DNA of 64,000 nucleotides from an uncultured Ruminiclostridium sp. (GCA_947623915.1 CANQIB010000001.1:186001-250000), one strand, 5' to 3'; shown: positions 27,347 to 37,458, counted from the stretch's first letter. Made by a program: numbers and translations. Notes: a model not told the origin generated them from the letters alone.

Positions 27347-28114
27347 ATGAGTGAAACGAACGTTGAAAAGCCGCGCTACAGACGCGCGGGATTTATGGAC
27401 GAGGTGCGCGGATTTTGCATACTGTGCATGGTGTTTTATCATGCGATGTTCGATCTGAATTACACCTACGGCGTCCATATCCCGATAATGTTTGACGGGT
27501 GGTTCGGGATAATAAGGGATATTTTTGCCGGTATGTTCATGTTCATATCGGGAATGGCGTGCAGATATTCCCGCAACAACGCCAAAAGGGGAATAGAGTG
27601 CTTTTTCATCGGCATGGTCATAACCTTTATATTTGCGTTTTTTGCGCCGGATGCGCCTATACTGTTCGGCATACTTCATTTTATGGGCGTATCAATGATG
27701 ATATATGCGGTCACGGAAAAATATCTGCTAAAGATACCCGTAAAAATAGCCGTACCGGCTTGCATAATACTGTTTTTGCTGACAAGAGGAATATCTTCGG
27801 GTTATCTCGGTCCTATAAAAGAATTTAGTATAGCGCTTCCGCGATTTATATATGACGCGGGGCTGCTGTTTCCTCTCGGATTTATCAAAAACGGTTTTCA
27901 ATCTCTTGATTATTTTCCTTTGCTGCCGTGGTTCTTTGTATTTATCGCAGGTTCGTATATCGGAAAATACGCCGTGGAGGACCGTATGCCGGATTTCTTC
28001 TACAAAACACACTGTAAGCCGCTGGCGGTCTGCGGAAAGTACACATTATGGATATATGTTCTGCACCAGCCGTTATTGTTGGGACTGTTCCTGCTGATAT
28101 TCGGGCATATCTGA
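27347..28114 (+). CDS. DUF1624 / heparan-alpha-glucosaminide N-acetyltransferase-like membrane protein
   Basis: This 255-aa polytopic membrane protein has seven or so helices. It shows the DUF1624 features: N-terminal DEVRGFCILCMVFYHAMFDL, then AGMFMFISGMACRYSRNNAKRG and a C-terminal YVLHQPLLLGL with the conserved HQP. Proteins of this group are predicted to transfer acyl groups across the membrane to surface sugars. No ribosome site better than CGATGGAGCG is seen. It is monocistronic and transcribed away from the Nudix gene. Confidence 0.82.
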   Translation: MSETNVEKPRYRRAGFMDEVRGFCILCMVFYHAMFDLNYTYGVHIPIMFDGWFGIIRDIFAGMFMFISGMACRYSRNNAKRGIECFFIGMVITFIFAFFAPDAPILFGILHFMGVSMMIYAVTEKYLLKIPVKIAVPACIILFLLTRGISSGYLGPIKEFSIALPRFIYDAGLLFPLGFIKNGFQSLDYFPLLPWFFVFIAGSYIGKYAVEDRMPDFFYKTHCKPLAVCGKYTLWIYVLHQPLLLGLFLLIFGHI

Positions 28115-28139
28115 ATTTTCAATTTTTTGTCAAAAACAC

Positions 28140-28168
28140 TTGACAAATTTCCTTTTGTCTGTTATAAT
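28140..28168 (+). promoter_or_regulatory. Promoter of rpsF-ssb-rpsR
   Basis: Consensus TTGACA and TATAAT with a 17-nt spacer lie about 80 bp before rpsF. Confidence 0.92.
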
Positions 28169-28248
28169 TATTAGGCTTGGGCGCTATGCTCAAAATATCC
28201 TTGCTCACATTATAAATGCGGGCGTAATCCAAAAGGAGGTGCAAACTG

Positions 28249-28542
28249 ATGGCAAAGCTCAGCGAAAAGTACGAGGCTGTTGTCGTTCTTTCTCTTAAAA
28301 ACGGCGAGGAAGCGGTAAAGGCGCTCGTAGAGAAATTCTCCGATCTTATCAAAGAGCACGGAACATTGGTTAATGTTGATGAATGGGGCAACCGTAAGTT
28401 GGCTTACGAGATAAACTACGAGACCGACGGTTATTATGTAGTTTACAGCTTTGATTCAAAGCCTGATTTCCCCATGGAATTCGAGCGTATAATCAACATT
28501 ACCGACGGCGTTCTCCGTTCATTGGTAACGGTACGCAAGTGA
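28249..28542 (+). CDS. rpsF: Ribosomal protein bS6
   Basis: bS6 is a 30S platform protein that binds 16S rRNA together with bS18. The 97-residue length, N-terminal YEAVVVLS, central VDEWGNRKLAYEINYETDGYY-like segment and C-terminal VLRSLVTVRK are typical. AAAGGAGGTG precedes the ATG. The order rpsF-ssb-rpsR is universal in Firmicutes. Confidence 0.96.
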   Translation: MAKLSEKYEAVVVLSLKNGEEAVKALVEKFSDLIKEHGTLVNVDEWGNRKLAYEINYETDGYYVVYSFDSKPDFPMEFERIINITDGVLRSLVTVRK

Positions 28543-28567
28543 CACGCTTATTCAAGGAGGCAGGCAA

Positions 28568-29029
28568 ATGTATAACAGAGTTATTATGATGGGACGTATA
28601 GCAAACGATCTTGAGCTGAAAACCACTCAGTCCGGCGTTTCCGTGCTGTCGTTCCGTATAGCTGTCGACCGCAGATATCAGACAAAGGGCGAAGAAAGAA
28701 AGTCCGATTTCTTTAATGTAGTTGCATGGCGTTACGAGGCGGAATTTATTTCAAGATTTTTCGCAAAGGGACGCATGATACTGATAGAAGGCGAACTTCA
28801 GACCCGTTCCTATACCGATAAAAACGGAAATACGGCTTATACGACCGAAATAATAGCGGATCGTGCCTGCTTTACAGGAGAAAAGGCAAACGGCGGTCAG
28901 CCGTCGCCTTATCAGAATTATCCGTCACCGGCTCATCCGGCCGAGTCCTCGAATACCGCTCCCGCGGTAAGTCAGGGTGCTCCCGCGGACTTCACCGAAT
29001 CGGACGACGATGACGATTATCCGTTTTAA
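28568..29029 (+). CDS. ssb: Single-stranded DNA-binding protein
   Basis: SSB coats single-stranded DNA in replication and repair. The 153-aa protein has an N-terminal OB-fold (MYNRVIMMGRIANDLELKTT onward; FFNVVAWR) and a Pro/Ser/Ala-rich flexible linker. The acidic tip ESDDDDDYPF recruits partner proteins. AGGAGG lies before the ATG. Confidence 0.97.
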   Translation: MYNRVIMMGRIANDLELKTTQSGVSVLSFRIAVDRRYQTKGEERKSDFFNVVAWRYEAEFISRFFAKGRMILIEGELQTRSYTDKNGNTAYTTEIIADRACFTGEKANGGQPSPYQNYPSPAHPAESSNTAPAVSQGAPADFTESDDDDDYPF

Positions 29030-29053
29030 GATCAATTAAGGAGGATTTGACAA

Positions 29054-29311
29054 ATGCCTGAAAAGGAAAAAACCGAAAGACCCGCAGCCCGTCCCGTTAA
29101 ACGTGCAAAGAAAAAGGTTTGCGCATTCTGTGCGGACAGAGCGGAGTTTATTGATTATAAGGACGTTGCAAAGCTCAAAAAGTGCATGACGGAACGTTAT
29201 AAGATCCTGCCCCGCAGGGTAACGGGCTGCTGCGCATATCATCAGAGAGAGCTTACCACCGCGATCAAAAAGGCAAGACAGATCGCGCTTATTCCTTATG
29301 TTTCCGACTAA
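29054..29311 (+). CDS. rpsR: Ribosomal protein bS18
   Basis: bS18 is a 30S subunit protein, partner of bS6. The 85-aa protein has [47 protein letters not shown]. The N-terminal CAFCAD keeps the two-Cys (zinc) form often seen in Firmicutes. It is the last gene of the operon and is followed by a terminator. Confidence 0.97.
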   Translation: MPEKEKTERPAARPVKRAKKKVCAFCADRAEFIDYKDVAKLKKCMTERYKILPRRVTGCCAYHQRELTTAIKKARQIALIPYVSD

Positions 29312-29329
29312 ATCGGCACATTAAAAATT

Positions 29330-29356
29330 CGGTGCATATCATGCGCCGTTTTTTTA
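29330..29356 (+). terminator. Terminator of rpsF-ssb-rpsR
   Basis: Stem CGGTGCAT / ATGCGCCG followed by T8. Confidence 0.9.
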
Positions 29357-29408
29357 TTTAAAGCTCAAAGGCGGGTTTTGACCGCTTTATGTAATTACAA
29401 AAAAAGTA

Positions 29409-29437
29409 TTGATTATTTTTCCAAAATGAAGTATAAT
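29409..29437 (+). promoter_or_regulatory. Promoter of the SGNH-hydrolase operon
   Basis: TTGATT (29409) and TATAAT (29432) are 17 nt apart. Confidence 0.8.
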
Positions 29438-29465
29438 AAACAAAGCGAAAGAGAGGTGTTGTTTT

Positions 29466-30368
29466 TTGGAAACTCAGGAAAAAAATAAAAAAGATGCCTC
29501 GGGTAAAAATTTAAAAAAAGAAAACAGATTTTCCATAAGAGCTTCGACCGTATTTCTAAATCTCATAGTGGTTTTGGTAATATGTATGGCGTGCTATTTT
29601 ACATATAATGTCATTACGGGAAACGCGCCGGAGGTATCCTCGGAGCCTCCGTTCACGCCGGTGACCGAATATGTGTCACAGCCTCAGACAGAGCCGGAGG
29701 AATTGTCGCAACCGGCGGAAAGCTCGGATAACGACTCGGAGGGTACGGACAGCTCGACCGACGTATCATCGGAAGACAATTCGTCGCAGACCGTTGCGTC
29801 CGGCGAATATGACAGGGATTTCTTCTCCGACACGCTTTTTATCGGCGACTCGATAAGCACGGGTCTGAGCCTTTACGGATTTTTGGACGCCGACAACGTT
29901 TTCGCGGTTCAGGGACTTGCGCCGTCAACGCTGTTCAGTACCGAAATAGACGGCAAGACCTGTGAAGACGCGATAGCGTCCTTAAAGCCCAAAAAGATAG
30001 TGGTGATGCTCGGTACAAACGGATTCGGATACGGAGATACAAAGGATATCGCCGATTCCATGAACAACACCCTGGGATTGCTTAAAGATATGTTCAACGG
30101 AAAGCTGGCGGTTATCTCCGCGCCTCCCATTACCGCCGAGGCAGAGGCGAGCGACGAAAATATGATAACGCTGGACATTGTAAAAGAATACAACAGTTTG
30201 GTTAAACAATATGCCGAGGATAACGGAATAACATACATCGATCTCTACAGCGTTCTTATCGACGAAAGCGGTTATTTCGATCCCGATTATGCCGAATATG
30301 ACGGTATCCACTTTATGGGAGAGACTTATAAAGTCATGCTTTCGGTCGTTCAGTCAAAATTACAATAA
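29466..30368 (+). CDS. Membrane-anchored SGNH/GDSL-family hydrolase
   Basis: This 300-aa protein has a basic N-terminus and one membrane helix (about 32-52). An acidic Ser/Glu-rich linker (about 55-110) and an extracellular SGNH hydrolase domain follow. Catalytic blocks are LFIGDSISTGL (Ser in GDS), GTNGFGYGD and DGIHFMGE (Asp-His pair). Such enzymes remove acyl groups from surface glycans or peptidoglycan; it may counteract acyltransferases like the DUF1624 protein upstream. The start is TTG 29466 with GAGAGG before it. Confidence 0.85.
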   Translation: METQEKNKKDASGKNLKKENRFSIRASTVFLNLIVVLVICMACYFTYNVITGNAPEVSSEPPFTPVTEYVSQPQTEPEELSQPAESSDNDSEGTDSSTDVSSEDNSSQTVASGEYDRDFFSDTLFIGDSISTGLSLYGFLDADNVFAVQGLAPSTLFSTEIDGKTCEDAIASLKPKKIVVMLGTNGFGYGDTKDIADSMNNTLGLLKDMFNGKLAVISAPPITAEAEASDENMITLDIVKEYNSLVKQYAEDNGITYIDLYSVLIDESGYFDPDYAEYDGIHFMGETYKVMLSVVQSKLQ

Positions 30369-30387
30369 AAAGAAAGGTTGAAAAATC

Positions 30388-30912
30388 ATGAAGTCCAAAT
30401 TAAAATATTTTGCCGCCGTGCTTGCGGCGTTGTCTTTAGTTTCCTTAACGGCGTGCGGCAGCGGCACGGCAAACAATGACGATTCGTCAGCGGCGGAAAA
30501 TGTTTCCGCAAGCGGAGAGAACACTACGGCTGCCGGAGCTGCCGAAATAACCGCAAAGATACAGGAAGACGTTAAATTCCCCTCAATGGCGGATATTTCC
30601 GAAAGGATAACCGATTATTACGATATAGATACCGCCAAGGTCGAAAGCGTAAGCGCATTTATATGCGGTTCGGGGGCTGCTCCCGATGAGATAGCGGTAT
30701 TCAAAATGGCATCTGCCGATGATGCGAGCGCGGCTAAAAGCGTGCTTGAGGAACGTGTAGAAAAACAAAAAACCTCATTTGAAGATTATAAACCCGATGA
30801 AATGTATAAATTTGACAGCAGCAATGTCGTTGTCAAAGGGCAATATGCCGCAGTTATCATAACCGCCGACAATTCGACTGCGGTTTCGATATTCAATAAC
30901 ATGGCGCAATAA
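30388..30912 (+). CDS. DUF4358-type lipoprotein
   Basis: This 174-aa protein has a lipoprotein signal peptide (lipobox LTAC, Cys near residue 23), a Ser/Asn/Ala-rich linker and a C-terminal domain that I assign to DUF4358 by pattern (DEIAVFKMASADDA, then an ITADNS segment). Function is unknown. A second gene of similar type lies at 39905. It is co-oriented and tightly spaced with the SGNH hydrolase. Confidence 0.75.
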   Translation: MKSKLKYFAAVLAALSLVSLTACGSGTANNDDSSAAENVSASGENTTAAGAAEITAKIQEDVKFPSMADISERITDYYDIDTAKVESVSAFICGSGAAPDEIAVFKMASADDASAAKSVLEERVEKQKTSFEDYKPDEMYKFDSSNVVVKGQYAAVIITADNSTAVSIFNNMAQ

Positions 30913-30936
30913 AAAGAAAGCGAGGGAAAACTTATT

Positions 30937-31281
30937 ATGGCAATCGAATGTTTCGTTATAACTCTGATCTTTGCTGCGATAGTGTTTTCCTTTGCTCACG
31001 CCAACAGGATCAGATGGGTGCTTGCCACCGTTCCGCTCGGAATACTTCCGTTGGCAAACTCCGTTGCAAATTTCATCTGCACCAAGCTGCTCAAAATTGA
31101 AATGTCCGATACGACGGCGCTTGCGGTGATACTTATCTCCGCAATGGCGTCATGTATCTGGATAGGCGCGGCGTCTTGTATGCTTAATTCCAAGAAAATG
31201 AAGATACCGTATATGGTAGTGGGATTTTTGTTTAATATCATTCTAAGTATAATACTGGTGAACCACTACTTGGCGGTTTGA
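30937..31281 (+). CDS. Small membrane protein of unknown function
   Basis: This 114-residue protein has four predicted helices (about 3-20, 28-47, 62-84 and 92-111) and few charges. I do not recognise the family. It lies 24 bp after the DUF4358 gene and is probably part of that operon. Confidence 0.75.
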   Translation: MAIECFVITLIFAAIVFSFAHANRIRWVLATVPLGILPLANSVANFICTKLLKIEMSDTTALAVILISAMASCIWIGAASCMLNSKKMKIPYMVVGFLFNIILSIILVNHYLAV

Positions 31282-31303
31282 CCGTCTGACGAAAGGATAT
31301 CTT

Positions 31304-31886
31304 ATGACTGTTTATGAAAAAGCGCGCGGTTTGGTGGAAATATTCCGAAAACGGCAACATTTTTGAATACAATCCGACTGCCGCGCTTGCGGGAACTATA
31401 GTCAAATACGCCGAAAAAGACAGTCCCCTTTACAATAAAGGCTGTAAGATAGTCAGCGAGGCTGTAAATTGGTTTATAAAATACGCTCCTGTTGAACGGC
31501 ATATCATACGGTGCTTTATCACCATGTATGAGGATTGCAGGGACGCCGGTTTTGTTTCGTTTGACGGTGAAACGCTTTTAAAAAAGATAGACGAAACGGT
31601 TGACAGATCCATCTGCCGTGACGTTTCACGCTGGTGGGAGTATATCCCTACGCTGTCAACGTTTATATCGTCACGCTCCGACCGCTTCTATAACGAGAGC
31701 TTGGAGGAGCTTTCCCGCGCCGAATGCGGCTTTATAAAATCCAACCAGCAGCCCGACGGCTCATTTTACGTCCCGTGGACTTGGGGAAACGACTGCAAAG
31801 AGTGGTATGTCGCCGAAAACTGGTGCAAAGCGATCATCGCCAACGATAATTTAAAATTCCTGCGGGAATTTGACACTTCCGAATAA
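31304..31886 (+). pseudogene. Remnant of a clostridial prenyltransferase-like (terpenoid-toroid) protein
   Basis: The ribosome site GAAAGGA serves ATG 31304, whose frame starts MTVYEKA, matching the N-terminus of a clostridial family of about 300 aa (MxVYEKAR, from memory). That frame stops after 20 codons. A second frame from ATG 31314 gives 190 aa matching only the C-terminal two-thirds (RAVWWKY, YNPTAALAG, QQPDGSFYVPWTW, EWYVAENWCK). The middle part with the family's DGGFGxALE motif is missing. The two pieces are joined out of frame, so an internal deletion of roughly 100-140 codons is inferred. The 190-aa frame could still be translated but lacks a good ribosome site. Confidence 0.6.
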
Positions 31887-31895
31887 ATAATCGCC

Positions 31896-31925
31896 GCTCC
31901 CGATGTTTAAACGGGAGCGCTTTTT
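31896..31925 (+). terminator. Terminator after the SGNH/lipoprotein operon
   Basis: Stem GCTCCCG / CGGGAGC with an A/T-rich loop, followed by GCTTTTT. Confidence 0.85.
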
Positions 31926-32001
31926 GCGGCAGTTAAAAAAATTTGTCGTTTTCACTAAATTTTATCTCTGTTTTTATTTCAATATAACTAATAAAAAACT
32001 A

Positions 32002-32030
32002 TTGACAAAATTGCCGAAACACTATATAAT
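32002..32030 (+). promoter_or_regulatory. Promoter of nrdD
   Basis: Consensus TTGACA and TATAAT with a 17-nt spacer. Confidence 0.9.
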
Positions 32031-32095
32031 ATTTATTGAGTTTTGCAGATACACAACATATTGTGGTCATTCTTTATTACAGAGAGGAAATTGAA

Positions 32096-34360
32096 ATGCT
32101 TACAAGGATCCAAAAAAGAGATGGACGCACCGTACCGTTCAATATTGAAAAAATCGCCGATGCGATATATAAAGCGGCGCGTGCGGTGGGAGGAAATGAT
32201 TACAACGAGGCAAGCGCGCTTGCCGAAAAGGTATGCGAATACCTGGAGCAGACCATTCCGCAGGGTGAATTTCCTACGGTGGAAGTGGTACAGGACGCGG
32301 TCGAAAAAACACTTGTCGAAAACGGACACGCCAAGACCGCGAAAGCGTACATATTATACAGGGCGGACCGTACCCGCGTAAGAGAAATGAATACGGGTCT
32401 GATGAAGATATACGAGGACCTTACCTTTAAAGCGGCGCGTGACTGCGATATCAAGCGCGAAAACGCGAATATCGACGGCGATACCGCGATGGGAACGATG
32501 CTTAAATACGGTTCCGAGGGCGCAAAGCAGTTCAATGAAATGTATGTACTCGCTCCCGAACATTCCAAGGCGCACTTAGAGGGAGATATCCATATACATG
32601 ACCTTGACTTTTTGACGCTCACCACCACCTGCTGTCAGATAGACCTTATAAAGTTGTTTAAAAACGGATTTTCCACCGGTCACGGCATACTCAGAGAACC
32701 CAACGAGATAGGCAGTTATTCCGCTCTCGCGTGCATAGCGATACAGTCCAACCAGAACGACCAGCACGGCGGACAGTCCATACCGAATTTTGACTATGCG
32801 ATGGCGGGCGGCGTAAAAAAGACCTATAAACACAGATATACTCAAAACATAATACGCGCCATTGAGCTTATCGGCGGTGTAGACGACGCCATAACCGTAG
32901 AGCCCAAGGTAAAGGCGTATATGAAAAAGCTGGAGGACGAGCAGCAGCTTACCCCCATAATTGCCAACGATAACGGTTTTTCCGCCGCAGAAAAGCCCTA
33001 TATAAAGGAAATATGCCCCGATATTACAGACGATGTGATAGAGCGTATACAGAAATTTGCGTTAAAGCACGCTTACACCGAGACCGATAGAGCTACTTAT
33101 CAGGCTATGGAGGCGCTGGTACATAACCTCAATACCATGAACAGTCGTGCGGGCGCGCAAACTCCGTTCTCCTCCATAAACTACGGCACAGATACCTCGC
33201 CGGAAGGCAGAATGGTCATCAAAAATATACTGCTTGCCAACGAGGCAGGACTCGGAAACGGCGAAACGCCTATTTTCCCGATACATATATTCAAGGTAAA
33301 GGACGGCATAAACTATAACGAGGGAGAACCGAACTACGATCTGTTCAAGCTGGCGTGCAGAGTTTCGGCTAAGCGCCTTTTCCCGAATTTCTCGTTCATT
33401 GACGCTCCGTACAATCTTCAATACTATAAGCCCGGCGATTACAATACGGAAATCGCTTACATGGGCTGCCGCACGCGAGTAATAGGAAACGTTCACGACC
33501 GTTCCAGAGAGATAGTCACCGGCAGGGGAAATCTTTCCTTTACTTCCATAAATCTGCCCAGACTCGGCATACTTGCGGGCGGAGATATAGTTAAATTCTT
33601 TGAACTGCTTGAAGACAAGATGAATCTTGTTATTGACCAGTTGCTGTACAGATTTAAGATACAGTCGCAGAAAAAGGTCAAGAATTTCCCGTTCCTTATG
33701 GGGCAGGGAATATGGATAGATTCCGACAGGCTCAGCCCGAACGACACCGTGGGCGAAATACTGAAGCACGGCACGCTTTCCATGGGCTTTATAGGACTTG
33801 CGGAGTGCCTTAAATCGCTTATAGGCGTACATCACGGAGAAAGTGAAGAGGCGCAGCGTCTGGGACTTAGGATAATTACCCGTATGCGTGCAAGAATGGA
33901 CGAGGAAAGCAAGAAAACGGGGCTTAACTTCTCGCTGCTTGCAACTCCCGCAGAGGGACTTTCGGGACGGTTCGTTCGTATCGACCGCAAGAGATTCGGC
34001 AAGATAGAGGGCGTTACCGACAGAGATTATTATACCAACTCTTTCCATATCCCCGTTTATTTCCCGATAAACGCATTCAAAAAGATAAAGCTGGAAGCTC
34101 CGTATCATGAGCTTACCAACGCCGGACATATAAGCTATGTTGAATTAGACGGCGACCCGCTTGAAAATCTTGAAGCGTTCGAGCAGATAATAAGATGTAT
34201 GAAAGAGTCGGGTATCGGTTACGGCTCGATAAATCATCCGGTTGACAGAGATCCGTGCTGCGGATTTACCGGCATAATCGGCGACGTTTGTCCTAAATGC
34301 GGAAGAAGCGACCACGGCGACAATACCAGATGTGAGCGCATACCGAGGATCAAAGTTTGA
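32096..34360 (+). CDS. nrdD: Anaerobic (class III) ribonucleoside-triphosphate reductase missing the glycyl-radical C-terminus
   Basis: NrdD reduces ribonucleotides to deoxyribonucleotides in anaerobes using a glycyl radical. The 754-aa protein begins with an ATP-cone (RIQKRDGRTVPFNIEKIADA) and has the catalytic core with CCQIDL, SNQNDQHGGQSIPNFDY, YMGCRTR and GSINHPVDRDP. The zinc-site Cys (CCGF, CPKCG) are present. It then ends RCERIPRIKV, exactly where relatives continue with the radical loop RITGYLVG and about 25 more residues. No frame downstream restores that loop before the terminator at 34387. No activase gene nrdG is adjacent. ATG 32096 follows AGAGAGG. Confidence 0.9.
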   Translation: MLTRIQKRDGRTVPFNIEKIADAIYKAARAVGGNDYNEASALAEKVCEYLEQTIPQGEFPTVEVVQDAVEKTLVENGHAKTAKAYILYRADRTRVREMNTGLMKIYEDLTFKAARDCDIKRENANIDGDTAMGTMLKYGSEGAKQFNEMYVLAPEHSKAHLEGDIHIHDLDFLTLTTTCCQIDLIKLFKNGFSTGHGILREPNEIGSYSALACIAIQSNQNDQHGGQSIPNFDYAMAGGVKKTYKHRYTQNIIRAIELIGGVDDAITVEPKVKAYMKKLEDEQQLTPIIANDNGFSAAEKPYIKEICPDITDDVIERIQKFALKHAYTETDRATYQAMEALVHNLNTMNSRAGAQTPFSSINYGTDTSPEGRMVIKNILLANEAGLGNGETPIFPIHIFKVKDGINYNEGEPNYDLFKLACRVSAKRLFPNFSFIDAPYNLQYYKPGDYNTEIAYMGCRTRVIGNVHDRSREIVTGRGNLSFTSINLPRLGILAGGDIVKFFELLEDKMNLVIDQLLYRFKIQSQKKVKNFPFLMGQGIWIDSDRLSPNDTVGEILKHGTLSMGFIGLAECLKSLIGVHHGESEEAQRLGLRIITRMRARMDEESKKTGLNFSLLATPAEGLSGRFVRIDRKRFGKIEGVTDRDYYTNSFHIPVYFPINAFKKIKLEAPYHELTNAGHISYVELDGDPLENLEAFEQIIRCMKESGIGYGSINHPVDRDPCCGFTGIIGDVCPKCGRSDHGDNTRCERIPRIKV

Positions 34361-34386
34361 CGGCAAACGTAAAATTTAATATTCCT

Positions 34387-34416
34387 AAAACGGCAGGTGT
34401 TTATCTGCCGTTTTTA
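34387..34416 (+). terminator. Terminator of nrdD
   Basis: Stem AAACGGCAG / CTGCCGTTT followed by T-rich sequence. Confidence 0.85.
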
Positions 34417-34514
34417 TTTGTCAAAACAAAAAGGTCTTTTTACATATTACGGCGATTTTACGAAATAATATCATCAAAGGAGCTTTGAACAAATAACGAA
34501 AAGGGAGCAAAACA

Positions 34515-36737
34515 ATGAGCTATTATACCGATGATATTGATTTTTTGAGCGCGGATATAGACGTCAGGGACTATATAATAAAAAATTATACGCCTTACGA
34601 CGGGAACGGGGATTTTCTGGCAAAGCCGACGGAGGCAACCTTAAAGCTGTGGGATAAGGTCAAAGCGCTTATGCATACCGAAAGGGAACGGGGCGGAGTA
34701 TACGATATAGACGCCGATACAGTATCGGGGATAACCGCATACAAAGCGGGATATATCGACAAGGACCTTGAGAAAATAGTCGGCTTACAGACCGACTGTC
34801 CGCTTAAAAGAGCGATAATGCCTTTCGGCGGAATGCGCTCGGTGCGTAATTCTCTTGAATCGTACGGAAGAAAGACCGACGACGAGGTCGAAAAGATATT
34901 TAAATACCATAAAACGCATAATGACGGGGTATTTGACGTATATACCGAGCAAATGAGGAAAGTGCGGCATTCCGGCATAATCACGGGACTGCCGGATTCT
35001 TACGGCAGGGGAAGGATAATAGGCGATTACCGCAGGGTAGCGCTGTACGGAGTTGATTTTCTGATAGCTCAAAAGCGGCGAAGCAAGGCGATGCTGGAGG
35101 GCATACCCTGCGATGAGGAATATATCCGTCATTCCGAGGAGTTGAGCGAACAGATAAGGGCGCTCAACGAGCTGAAAGAAATGGCGAAGTCATACGGATT
35201 TGACATTTCCTTGGGCGCAAAGGATACAAAAGAGGCATTTCAATGGATATACTTTGCCTATCTTGCGGCGGTAAAGGAACAAAACGGCGCTGCTATGTCG
35301 ATAGGCAGGATCTCGACCTTTCTGGATATATATGCGCACCGAGATCTTGAAAACAAAAGATATACCGAAGAAGAAATTCAGGAATTTACCGACCATTTCA
35401 TAATGAAGCTGAGAATGGTGCGGTTTTTGCGCACGCAGTCATATAATGAACTTTTTTCCGGCGATCCCGCATGGGTGACAGAGTCTATCGGAGGTATGGC
35501 GCTCGACGGCAGACCGCTGGTCACAAAAATGAGCTTTCGCTTTTTGCATACGCTGCATGATCTGGGTCCCGCTCCCGAACCTAATCTTACTGTATTGTAC
35601 AGCAAAGATCTCCCGAAAAACTTCAAAGATTTCTGCGCCGATATTTCGGTGAAAACCTCCTCGATACAATATGAAAACGACGATATAATGAGAGATATAC
35701 ACGGAGATGATTATTCCATCGCTTGCTGTGTATCGGCAATGCGCACCGGCAAGCAAATGCAGTTTTTCGGAGCGAGGGCAAACCTTGCCAAAGCCTTGCT
35801 TTATGCCATAAACGGCGGCAAGGACGAAAAAAGCGGCGAGCAGATCGCTCCGCCGTTCGCTCCGATAAACGATGATATACTCGATTACGAGAAAGTCATG
35901 TATAATTTCGACCATATCCTTGAATGGCTGGCGGGGCTGTATATCAATATGCTTAATATCATTCATTATATGCACGATAAATATTGCTATGAACGTTTGG
36001 AAATGGCGCTTCACGATGACATTGTAAAGCGAACCATGGCATGCGGTATAGCAGGACTTTCTGTAGTTACGGACAGCTTGAGCGCGATAAGATACGCAAA
36101 GGTCCACGCTATAAGAAACGAGCAGGGAATAGTGGTGGATTTTCAGACGGAGGGAGATTTTCCGAAATTCGGAAACGACGACCGACGCGCGGACGCTATC
36201 GCCGTAATGATAGTAAAAGCGTTTATGCAAAAGCTCAAAAAGCATAAGACCTACCGCAACGCCGAGCCTACTCTGTCAATCCTTACCATTACCTCAAATG
36301 TTGTTTACGGTAAAAAGACCGGCGCGACACCCGACGGAAGAAAAGCGGGAGAGCCTTTTGCTCCCGGCGCAAATCCCATGCACGGGCGGGACATAAAGGG
36401 CTGCGTTGCGGCAATGCGGTCGGTGGCAAAGCTGCCGTACAGATATTCGGTTGACGGCATATCGTACACTTTCTCGATAATACCCGACGCTTTGGGAAAA
36501 GAGGACGCCGACAGGAGAGAAAACCTTGTATCTTTGCTGGACGGTTACTTTGCACAAGCGGGGCATCATATCAACGTAAATGTAATAAACCGTGAAACTC
36601 TGCTCGACGCGATGGATCACCCTGAAAAATATCCGCAGCTGACAATACGGGTATCGGGATATGCCGTTAATTTCATACGCCTTAGCAGAGAACAGCAGCT
36701 AGATGTGATAAATCGCACCTTCCATGAAAAATTCTGA
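34515..36737 (+). CDS. pflB: Pyruvate formate-lyase (formate acetyltransferase)
   Basis: This glycyl-radical enzyme converts pyruvate plus CoA to acetyl-CoA and formate in fermentation. The 740-aa protein has the adjacent catalytic Cys pair in SIACCVSAM (near residue 402), [20 protein letters not shown], and [12 protein letters not shown]. The radical loop RVSGYAVNF (Gly near residue 714) is complete. It is separated from nrdD by a terminator and overlaps pflA by 14 bp. AAGGGAGC precedes the ATG. Confidence 0.96.
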   Translation: MSYYTDDIDFLSADIDVRDYIIKNYTPYDGNGDFLAKPTEATLKLWDKVKALMHTERERGGVYDIDADTVSGITAYKAGYIDKDLEKIVGLQTDCPLKRAIMPFGGMRSVRNSLESYGRKTDDEVEKIFKYHKTHNDGVFDVYTEQMRKVRHSGIITGLPDSYGRGRIIGDYRRVALYGVDFLIAQKRRSKAMLEGIPCDEEYIRHSEELSEQIRALNELKEMAKSYGFDISLGAKDTKEAFQWIYFAYLAAVKEQNGAAMSIGRISTFLDIYAHRDLENKRYTEEEIQEFTDHFIMKLRMVRFLRTQSYNELFSGDPAWVTESIGGMALDGRPLVTKMSFRFLHTLHDLGPAPEPNLTVLYSKDLPKNFKDFCADISVKTSSIQYENDDIMRDIHGDDYSIACCVSAMRTGKQMQFFGARANLAKALLYAINGGKDEKSGEQIAPPFAPINDDILDYEKVMYNFDHILEWLAGLYINMLNIIHYMHDKYCYERLEMALHDDIVKRTMACGIAGLSVVTDSLSAIRYAKVHAIRNEQGIVVDFQTEGDFPKFGNDDRRADAIAVMIVKAFMQKLKKHKTYRNAEPTLSILTITSNVVYGKKTGATPDGRKAGEPFAPGANPMHGRDIKGCVAAMRSVAKLPYRYSVDGISYTFSIIPDALGKEDADRRENLVSLLDGYFAQAGHHINVNVINRETLLDAMDHPEKYPQLTIRVSGYAVNFIRLSREQQLDVINRTFHEKF

Positions 36738-37458
36738 CGGCGTAGCGGGATATATCCATTCGGTGGAAACTTTCGGCGCGGTAGACGGTCCTGGGATACG
36801 CTATATCGTTTTTGTTCAGGGGTGTCCGCTAAGATGTATATACTGCCACAATCCCGACAGTTGGAAGATTAAAAACGGAAAACCGGCAAATTCGGCGGAT
36901 ATAGCCGAGGATATAAAGGAATACCTGCCGTTCATCAAAAACGGAGGTGTAACGGTATCGGGCGGAGAACCGCTTTTTCAGCCGGAGTTTACCGCCGATA
37001 TTTTCAGACGCTGCAAGGCCATGGGATTGCATACCGCGTTGGACACCTCAGGAGCTGCCGAGTTTTCCGACGCGCTGAAGGTTTTAAAATACACCGACCT
37101 TGTTCTTTTGGATATAAAGGCATATGACGCGGGACTGTATACCCGTATTACCGGCGCTGCGGAAGATAAGGGCAAAAATCTGCTCGACCTTTGTGAAGCG
37201 GCGGCGGTAAAGGTTTGGATACGGCATGTCGTTATACCCGAATATACCTCAGACGAAAAGCAGCTTAATATGTTGGCTGAATACCTTTCGCGTTATTCGT
37301 GTATAGAAAAGGTCGAACCCTTGGCATTCCACAAGATGGGTGAATACAAATGGGAAAACGCGGAAAGGAAATATCTGCTTTCCGATACCGCTCCCGCGGA
37401 CGAAAAAACAATGGAACGAGTAAGAGAAATTTTCCGTTCAAAGGGCTTGAAATTGTGA
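36724..37458 (+). CDS. pflA: Pyruvate formate-lyase activating enzyme
   Basis: This radical SAM activase abstracts H from the PFL glycine. The 244-aa protein has CPLRCIYC (CX3CX2C cluster motif), [28 protein letters not shown] and LDTSGAA. The gene starts inside the end of pflB, so the two are translationally coupled. It is the only glycyl-radical activase in the window. The adjacent nrdD has none of its own. Confidence 0.96.
   Translation: MKNSDGVAGYIHSVETFGAVDGPGIRYIVFVQGCPLRCIYCHNPDSWKIKNGKPANSADIAEDIKEYLPFIKNGGVTVSGGEPLFQPEFTADIFRRCKAMGLHTALDTSGAAEFSDALKVLKYTDLVLLDIKAYDAGLYTRITGAAEDKGKNLLDLCEAAAVKVWIRHVVIPEYTSDEKQLNMLAEYLSRYSCIEKVEPLAFHKMGEYKWENAERKYLLSDTAPADEKTMERVREIFRSKGLKL

Noticed and set aside
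28169-28248. S6:S18 autoregulatory leader before rpsF
   Set aside because: The leader is of suitable length but I could not identify the conserved bulge or pairing with confidence.
33062-34129. 355-codon minus-strand frame inside nrdD
   Set aside because: Shadow of nrdD; no recognisable motifs, and nrdD homology is unambiguous.
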